A stretch of DNA of 64,000 bases from Anaerotignum sp. MB30-C6 (GTDB lineage Bacteria; Bacillota; Clostridia; Lachnospirales; Anaerotignaceae). Shown piece by piece: positions 58,697 through 64,000 of this stretch (position 1 is its first letter; each line of letters begins with the position of its first letter). The notes below the pieces were generated by a model. The model was not told where the DNA came from and searched no databases. It worked only from the letters and a program-made list of their open reading frames with translations. The position numbers and the translations under genes are program-made. The DNA lies in the NCBI RefSeq assembly GCF_030908465.1, contig NZ_CP133078.1, positions 2,852,001 through 2,916,000 on the forward strand, written 5' to 3'.

Positions 58697-59077
58697 TTAT
58701 TTCTTTCTATTTACAAAATATTGGGACAAAACATCTTTGAAGTCATGCTCCTTATACGCCGAAAAGTGTTCCGGTGTTTGAAACATTTCTTCGTCCATGT
58801 CGTCTAACTCTTTGATAAGCCCAATTCCATTTGGGGATAAGGATAACAAATAATAGTGTTTTTCCACCTTCAAAATCACAACTGACTTATCCTGAGTTAT
58901 TGGAAGGCGATCAACAATTTCCATGTGCCGCGAAGCTCTAAATTTCGTCGTCTTTGTTCCAACATATTTTGTAAACCAATAGCTCAAAAAAAGAATCAAT
59001 ATTACGGTTAAAAAAGTGAGAAAAATCATAAAAAAATCTTCAAAAATTAGACTCTCCTCCTCCCCTAGTTTAACCAA
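58697..59077 (-). CDS. fliO: Flagellar protein FliO
   Basis: The 126-residue product has one membrane span (about residues 16-36) and the motif 'MEIVDRLPITQDKSVVILKV' then EKHYYLLSLSPNGIGLIKEL, as in FliO. The start is unclear: TTG at 59077 lies within the cheY end, with GGGGAGGAGGAG downstream of it, so translation may begin slightly later. FliO helps assemble FliP. Confidence 0.85.
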   Translation of the reverse strand: MVKLGEEESLIFEDFFMIFLTFLTVILILFLSYWFTKYVGTKTTKFRASRHMEIVDRLPITQDKSVVILKVEKHYYLLSLSPNGIGLIKELDDMDEEMFQTPEHFSAYKEHDFKDVLSQYFVNRKK

Positions 59078-59429
59078 GCACAGTTGTAACTGTCTTTAAA
59101 ATTCTATCAGGTTTAAAAGGTTTCACGATGAAATCCTTTGCGCCTGATTTAATTGCTTCAATTACCATAGCTTCCTGACCCATAGCCGAGCACATAACAA
59201 CATTTGCATTGGGATCCATTTGTTTGATTGCTTTTAAAGCCCCCAAACCATCCATGTTGGGCATGGTAATATCCATAATTACTAAGTCTGGCTTAACCTC
59301 TGTATATTTTGCTACTGCCTCCACGCCATCAGCTGCTTCATATATATCGGTATACCCATTCTTTGTTAGTGCATCTTTAATCATCATTCTCATAAAAGAG
59401 GCATCATCAACTAGTAAAATTTTAGACAT
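59070..59429 (-). CDS. cheY: Chemotaxis response regulator CheY
   Basis: A 119-residue single receiver domain: acidic pocket D8/D9, phospho-acceptor D53 (VIMDITMPNMDG), Thr/Ser switch in 'NVVMCSAMGQEAM' and the conserved Lys in FIVKPFKPD. Placed between fliY and fliO, as in Bacillus and Clostridia. Confidence 0.96.
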   Translation of the reverse strand: MSKILLVDDASFMRMMIKDALTKNGYTDIYEAADGVEAVAKYTEVKPDLVIMDITMPNMDGLGALKAIKQMDPNANVVMCSAMGQEAMVIEAIKSGAKDFIVKPFKPDRILKTVTTVLG

Positions 59430-59462
59430 TTTTAATCAATCCTTCCTTTTCCTTTTTCGTCA

Positions 59463-60674
59463 TTATATCTTTCTTAAAACCTCAGTTACACGAACACCAA
59501 AATTATCATCCACGACAACAACGTCGCCCTTTGCAATACATTGACCGTTTACATAGATATCTACCTGCTCGCCAGCAAGCTTGTCTAAAACGATTAGGGA
59601 CCCTTTATTATATTCAAGAATTTCCCGAACATTTTTCTTGGTACGCCCAATCTCCACGGAAATTTCTAAAGGTACACCTAAAATCAAGCCAAGATTCTCT
59701 GCACGCTCTTGAGAAACCCCTTCCCCTTGGTTCTGTAACTCCGCATTAGGTGTTACATTGATTACCTTGGGCTGTGCACTAACAGCAGGTGCTTGGGGTG
59801 CAAAGCTGGGTTGTGGAATAACAACATTCGCTGCTACCGGCGGAATCTCTACCGGTGGCGGTGCTGGCTGCACAGGCTTCACTTCTACTTTGACAGGCTC
59901 TGGCTGTACATCGGCATCTGCATCGCTTTGGAAACTTTGAGATAACAGTTTTTCAATTTCTTCTTGAGACATCATTCTGTTAGAATCCTCCGACTGGGGC
60001 GGGTCCATGAATCTTTCAAATTCCATTGCTTGAGGCTCTACCACTGGAGTAGCTTCTTCAGCTTTATCTGCTTCCGTTTCCCCACCCAAACCAAAACAAG
60101 ACAGCATTTTCCTAGCCAAATCAACTGTCATGATATTCAAAAACTCACTTTCCAGTGCCTCTTCAACCTTCAATGAAAATCTGACCACCACCATCGGCTC
60201 ATTTTCCAGTAAGTACTTTTCCGAAAATTCTGCAACAGTATTAATCTCAAATGAGTTTGGTGTGGATATGTTAACGGGTTCTCCTAGCAATTCCGCTAAA
60301 GCGGTGGAGGATGCCCCCATCATTTGATTCATAACTTCGCATATTGCGCTTAGGTTTATTTCATTCAATTCGAATTCGTCATCTGGAATTTCCATTCCCA
60401 TTAAAATTTCAACAATTATCTTAACATCATGTCTTTTTAGGAGCATGATATTGTTACCGCTTAAACCTGAAACATAGGTAATCTCAACGCCAACTGCCGG
60501 CTCCATATAGGAAAACTCAAAACTTTCTTTGCTTGATATCATTACATTGGGTACGGTAATATCAACCCTTCTATCAAGCATAGTAGAGACGGCCGTAGCG
60601 GATGCTCCAAGACTTATATTAAGAATTTCACCGATAGCGTCCATCTCTAAAGAATTAAAAACTTTTTCTTCCAT
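59463..60674 (-). CDS. fliY: Flagellar switch phosphatase FliY
   Basis: The 403-residue product has an N-terminal CheC-like part with two phosphatase segments (MDAIGEILNISLGASATAVS and 'ICEVMNQMMGASSTALAELL'), a proline- and valine-rich linker (about 245-325), and a C-terminal SpoA domain (about 325-403). A motif MSQEEIEKLLSQ (235-246) sits between the domains. FliY is the switch component that dephosphorylates CheY-P at the C-ring. Confidence 0.95.
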   Translation of the reverse strand: MEEKVFNSLEMDAIGEILNISLGASATAVSTMLDRRVDITVPNVMISSKESFEFSYMEPAVGVEITYVSGLSGNNIMLLKRHDVKIIVEILMGMEIPDDEFELNEINLSAICEVMNQMMGASSTALAELLGEPVNISTPNSFEINTVAEFSEKYLLENEPMVVVRFSLKVEEALESEFLNIMTVDLARKMLSCFGLGGETEADKAEEATPVVEPQAMEFERFMDPPQSEDSNRMMSQEEIEKLLSQSFQSDADADVQPEPVKVEVKPVQPAPPPVEIPPVAANVVIPQPSFAPQAPAVSAQPKVINVTPNAELQNQGEGVSQERAENLGLILGVPLEISVEIGRTKKNVREILEYNKGSLIVLDKLAGEQVDIYVNGQCIAKGDVVVVDDNFGVRVTEVLRKI

Positions 60675-60704
60675 ATCTATAAATCTCCCCCCTTTTAGCT
60701 ATTC

Positions 60705-61703
60705 TTAATGTTTATCTGTTTCACTTATTCTCACAGCCAAATTTTTATTCTGCATACCTAGTTTACCATGAAACCAAATATTGTCTTCAACAAAAACATC
60801 GACATATGAGTCTTGGGGTCTATTCATATTTATAATGTCTCCCTTTTTCAGATCGTAAATATCTTGCAGCATAACAGTTGCGTCACCGATTTTAGCCGTT
60901 ACTTCTAAATTAGAGTCCTTTATAAACTCGAAAATATTTTCAGAAGTTTTATCCTCCCCGCTTCCAGTAGCCCTGGCATTGGAGGGTCTTTTCGTTTCCA
61001 GAATTCCAAAAATATTCGTTAATAATGAACTTGGAATACAAATATTAATTTTTCCTACTACATCATTAATTGCTACTTCGATCACCACAATAACCACTAT
61101 CTCATCCATGCCGATTTCTTGAACCAACCCATGGGATGTTTCAACTTTTTCAATCTCAAAATTCAAGTCCAGGTAGTTGGACCACCCGTCCTTCATTACT
61201 GTAACCAAATATTTTGCTATATTCTCGTAGAGTAAGATTTCTATATCCGTATACTCATATGAGGAAGAAACATCATGGGGTTCTTCCCCCTTCCCCCCCA
61301 GCATACGATCAATCATGCTAAGCATTAAAGGGGCCGTTATATGCATATATACCATACCGTTACTCTCTTTACTTTGCAATGATACATTAATCAAAGTGAT
61401 TGCATCATTGTCAGAAAGCGCATTGCTAAATTCGTAGTAGCGCTCTTCTTCCACAGTAATAAGGGATACCTGGCTAGATGCCCTGAGCAAGCTGTTTAGT
61501 CTGGAAGAAACTAATCTGCAATAATTCTCATGGGTGTTTTTTATAATATTTAGTTTGTCCTTAGTATACTTCTTCGGACTATAAAAATCGTATTTGCGGT
61601 ATTTCTCGCCAGGTTCGCTATAAGACTTACTCTCTACGTTGCCTCCGCCGATAACAGAAGCGAGAAGCTCATCTATCTGACTCTGGCTTAATACTTCAGA
61701 CAT
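60705..61703 (-). CDS. fliM: Flagellar switch protein FliM
   Basis: The 332-residue protein starts with the CheY-binding motif 'SEVLSQSQIDELLASVI', contains the FliM middle domain, and ends with a SpoA domain ('ATVMLQDIYDLKKGDIINMN'). Core rotor component of the C-ring. Confidence 0.96.
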   Translation of the reverse strand: MSEVLSQSQIDELLASVIGGGNVESKSYSEPGEKYRKYDFYSPKKYTKDKLNIIKNTHENYCRLVSSRLNSLLRASSQVSLITVEEERYYEFSNALSDNDAITLINVSLQSKESNGMVYMHITAPLMLSMIDRMLGGKGEEPHDVSSSYEYTDIEILLYENIAKYLVTVMKDGWSNYLDLNFEIEKVETSHGLVQEIGMDEIVVIVVIEVAINDVVGKINICIPSSLLTNIFGILETKRPSNARATGSGEDKTSENIFEFIKDSNLEVTAKIGDATVMLQDIYDLKKGDIINMNRPQDSYVDVFVEDNIWFHGKLGMQNKNLAVRISETDKH

Positions 61704-61818
61704 TTATAGTATTCACCCCTACCCTTAAAAATTTGGCCTCTGGCCTTGCTCCTCTAACAAAAGCACTCAAAAAAATGCGTTTCGTTCTCATTTACTAAGT
61801 GTTGTTTCTCACTTTTTA

Positions 61819-62580
61819 CTAATTTTGTGTTTGGCTGGTATCAATGCCATATACTTCATTATAATAGTTATCCAGCGTTCTCACAACACTATCATTTTTG
61901 GTAATTATTATTTCTACACGCCTATTTTTCGCTCTGCTCTCCCTTGTCTCAAAAGAACTGCATGGCCGAAACTGACCAAACCCGCTAGAAACCAATTTTT
62001 TGGGCTCTATAATATTCTTATTTTGAATATATACTAGCACTTCTGCCGCCCTGTTTGATGATAAAAATCGGTCGCTTTCAACTTCGTTGGGCACAGTTGG
62101 ACTTGCCTGGGAAGTATGCCCCAAAACTTGAATTTCACTAATAGAATCACTGATATCCTCTAAAGCATAACACAATTGGTCAAGCACTTCTTTTCCTTCA
62201 CTCTTCAGTTCATACCTATCACCATCGAAAAAAATGTTGTTTGTAAATGTGATAAATGTAAAACCATCTCCCCTTGAAACTTCAACATCAGCATCTATGC
62301 CCTGTGTTTCAACGTACTTGGATAATTTGTAATACAGCTCATCAAATTCATCATCGAAACCACCCTCTACGTCGTAATTTCCCAAACTCCCACTAGAACT
62401 TTCTACAATTTGGCTGACTTCTCCTTCCGGAGGGTTAAAGCTCTTTACAATTTTTTCCCACTTTGCACTATCAACGGAAGACATGGAGTAAAGCAATACA
62501 AAGAAACATAGCAGAAGCGTAACCATATCGCTATAGGTATTCAACCAGTCGTTGGAAATGCCTTTTTTACGTTTTTTCAT
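61819..62580 (-). CDS. motB: Motor stator protein MotB
   Basis: The ATG at 62580 follows GAAGGTGATG. The 253-residue protein has the stator membrane helix with the conserved Asp18 (TYSDMVTLLLCFFVLLYSMS) and a C-terminal OmpA-like peptidoglycan-binding domain with 'LSSNRAAEVLVYI' and SRAKNRRVEI. A 238-residue spacing to fliM is normal except that fliL, usually here, is missing. Confidence 0.95.
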   Translation of the reverse strand: MKKRKKGISNDWLNTYSDMVTLLLCFFVLLYSMSSVDSAKWEKIVKSFNPPEGEVSQIVESSSGSLGNYDVEGGFDDEFDELYYKLSKYVETQGIDADVEVSRGDGFTFITFTNNIFFDGDRYELKSEGKEVLDQLCYALEDISDSISEIQVLGHTSQASPTVPNEVESDRFLSSNRAAEVLVYIQNKNIIEPKKLVSSGFGQFRPCSSFETRESRAKNRRVEIIITKNDSVVRTLDNYYNEVYGIDTSQTQN

Positions 62581-62650
62581 CGCCATCACCTTCACTAAAT
62601 CAAACTAACACTATCAGTACTTACTTTTCAGCCTCTACTACCTTTGTTTA

Positions 62651-63451
62651 TTATTCGTCATCATCTGATGAGTCACCCTTACCCTTTTTCTTTTTTCCGC
62701 TTCTTTCATATTGAGGCAAATATGTAATCAGCTTTTCCTTTAAAAAGCTAGGATTTTCACCTGCTTGGATTGCCAAAATTCCTTCAATGATGATTTTCCT
62801 GCATAAGAGTTCCTCATCACTTCTTACCTGTAATTTTTTTGCAATTGGCATGAAAAATAAATTTGCTAATACCGAACCATAAAAAGTTGTAATCAATGCG
62901 ATACCCATGTTGGTACTAATACCATCGGCACCATCCTCCATATTCATGGACATCAACATATTTACCAAACCAATCAAGGTACCCACCATACCAAAAGCAG
63001 GGGCATAACTGGCGCCTTTTTCATAAAATTCAATAATCTCACTATGCCGTTCCTCAATATGATCCATGGTGTTATTTAAAATTTCATTCACCTGCTGCGG
63101 TGTTGTTGAGTCGACAATTAACATTAACCCCTCTCGAAAAAATGGATCCTCCATAGCGCCAGCTTTTTCTTCTAACGCAAGAAGACCATTTTTACGAGCG
63201 ATGATAGCCAATTCATATAACTGATCAATAAATTCCATGGGGTTATAAGGATTTTTCAATAATATTTTCAATTGTTTCGGCAATTGTTTCAGTATTCTAG
63301 CAGGGTAACTTGCAAGCAGGGCCGCTAAGGTCCCCCCCATAACAATCAGCACACTTTCAGGATCCCAAAAATTCCCCAGATTCTCTACCTTTATACCGAA
63401 TAAAACAAGTACCATTCCAAATATGATTCCTATAAACGTTGTTAAGTCCAT
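62651..63451 (-). CDS. motA: Motor stator protein MotA
   Basis: The 266-residue protein has four membrane spans and the MotA pattern 'SVLIVMGGTLAALLASYPAR', then FGMVGTLIGLVNMLMSM, and a charged C-terminus (GKKKKGKGDSSDDDE). Partner of MotB in the ion-driven stator. Confidence 0.97.
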   Translation of the reverse strand: MDLTTFIGIIFGMVLVLFGIKVENLGNFWDPESVLIVMGGTLAALLASYPARILKQLPKQLKILLKNPYNPMEFIDQLYELAIIARKNGLLALEEKAGAMEDPFFREGLMLIVDSTTPQQVNEILNNTMDHIEERHSEIIEFYEKGASYAPAFGMVGTLIGLVNMLMSMNMEDGADGISTNMGIALITTFYGSVLANLFFMPIAKKLQVRSDEELLCRKIIIEGILAIQAGENPSFLKEKLITYLPQYERSGKKKKGKGDSSDDDE

Positions 63452-63483
63452 AATATGCCTCCAAAATCCATAATCCTAATGAA

Positions 63484-63699
63484 CTAATTAAGTTTCTCAA
63501 ACCTAGGGTTTATGTTCAGAGAATGAGTCAGTATCAAATATTCAACTGCCTTTTGAATAATTTCATCCGGCGTTTCTCTTACTATATAAAAACTAAAATT
63601 ATGTAAAATTACCTTTGACTCCGGAATACACTCAATTGCAACAATTTGCTCGCAATTTAAAACAAATTTTTCTCCATTAAGCTTCGTTAGTCTTATCAT
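63484..63699 (-). CDS. flbD: Flagellar protein FlbD
   Basis: A 71-residue protein beginning MIRLTKLNGEKFVLNCEQIV and containing 'ETPDEIIQKAVEYLI', the FlbD family pattern. It is the first gene of the operon visible here, upstream of motA, its usual neighbour in Clostridia. Confidence 0.92.
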   Translation of the reverse strand: MIRLTKLNGEKFVLNCEQIVAIECIPESKVILHNFSFYIVRETPDEIIQKAVEYLILTHSLNINPRFEKLN

Positions 63700-63951
63700 A
63701 AAACCCCTCCCGATATGTCCATCGCTGCTAAGCTAATTACGCCGACATTGGTTATATATAACATCCCCCACACAATCTACAAAGCCTTTTCCACTGGGGA
63801 ATCGGCTTAAAGCTTAATTAAAGAATGTTGCTCACTATACTACCATAGTATGTCCTAGTAACCGGCTTGTACCAATTTCCTTGGCAAGTCCCGTTTTTTA
63901 TATCATGACACAGAGGCCCCGCCAAAGTCCATTCTTTTATAAATAAACTTC
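63700..63951. other. Non-coding DNA upstream of flbD
   Basis: About 250 bases without an open frame. I find no convincing sigma-A or sigma-28 promoter; a weak TTGGTA plus TACTAT pair (spacer 19) is the best I can see. The region includes a palindrome around ATACTACCATAGTAT (63838-63852). Confidence 0.4.
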
Positions 63952-63986
63952 AAAAGTAAACCGCAACCAATAAGGTAGCGGTTTAC
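63952..63986 (-). terminator. Leftward terminator upstream of flbD
   Basis: GTAAACCGC (63956-63964) and GCGGTTTAC (63978-63986), 9-bp stem, followed on the leftward strand by TTTTG. It would end the gene or operon to the right, so flbD probably begins a new transcript. Confidence 0.65.
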
Positions 63987-64000
63987 ACCATGCTATTATA

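Noticed and set aside
63861..63900. Rightward terminator-like CGGCTTG ... CAAGTCCCGTTTTTT
   Set aside because: The pairing needs a two-base bulge and no rightward gene stands before it; kept out of the feature list.
1..64000. CRISPR arrays, insertion sequences and rRNA
   Set aside because: No regular spaced repeats, transposase genes with inverted ends, or rRNA-like stretches were seen. The only tRNA sequence is the 3' fragment at 37971-37998.

Overview
The window looks like a low-GC, flagellated, probably spore-forming member of the Clostridia (Firmicutes). This rests on the flagellar set (FliY with a SpoA domain, FlbD, CheC/CheD/CheV), AGGAGG-type ribosome sites, frequent TTG/GTG starts, a class I cyclic-di-GMP riboswitch, and a prophage carrying a Spo0A-like DNA-binding domain. 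Genus and species cannot be assigned from the sequence alone. Functions were read by eye from motifs and gene order; no database search was run.

Positions 1 to about 37998 are most of a temperate prophage of the PBSX-like contractile-tail (myovirus) type. Its left end lies outside the window. From right to left it holds an integrase and attachment site (36.8-38.0 kb), a rightward lysogeny block (repressor, ImmA-type peptidase, DUF4041/GIY-YIG protein; 34.3-36.7 kb), a switch region with six operator-like palindromes (34.09-34.27 kb), a leftward early region (30-34 kb), a recombination/replication module (23.7-29.9 kb) with an origin-like repeat region, a block of small early genes (17.8-23.5 kb), a lipoprotein cargo gene (17.2 kb), and the late operon (HNH, terminase, portal, protease, capsid, connectors, sheath, tube, frameshifted chaperone, tape measure, baseplate, fibre, membrane proteins). 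A bactofilin-like gene (31.8 kb) is the only rightward gene inside the leftward early region.

Positions 38.0-43.5 kb are host sequence. They hold an FtsE-like ATPase translationally coupled to a membrane-anchored C39-like peptidase, then a cyclic-di-GMP riboswitch with its own promoter and terminator, about 750 bases of non-coding DNA, and a methyl-accepting chemotaxis protein.

Positions 43.5-63.7 kb are a motility region: fliD-fliS-fliT-like leftward; a rightward ParA-type ATPase plus ComFB-domain protein pair; then a long leftward flagellar/chemotaxis operon (flbD, motA, motB, fliM, fliY, cheY, fliO, fliP, fliQ, fliR, flhB, flhA, fliA, two FlgF/FlgG-type rod genes, cheC, cheD) followed by cheV. 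fliL is missing from its usual place, and flhF/flhG and cheB/cheA/cheW are missing between flhA and fliA. The riboswitch, chemoreceptor, ComFB domain and flagellar genes together suggest that second-messenger signalling is tied to motility here.
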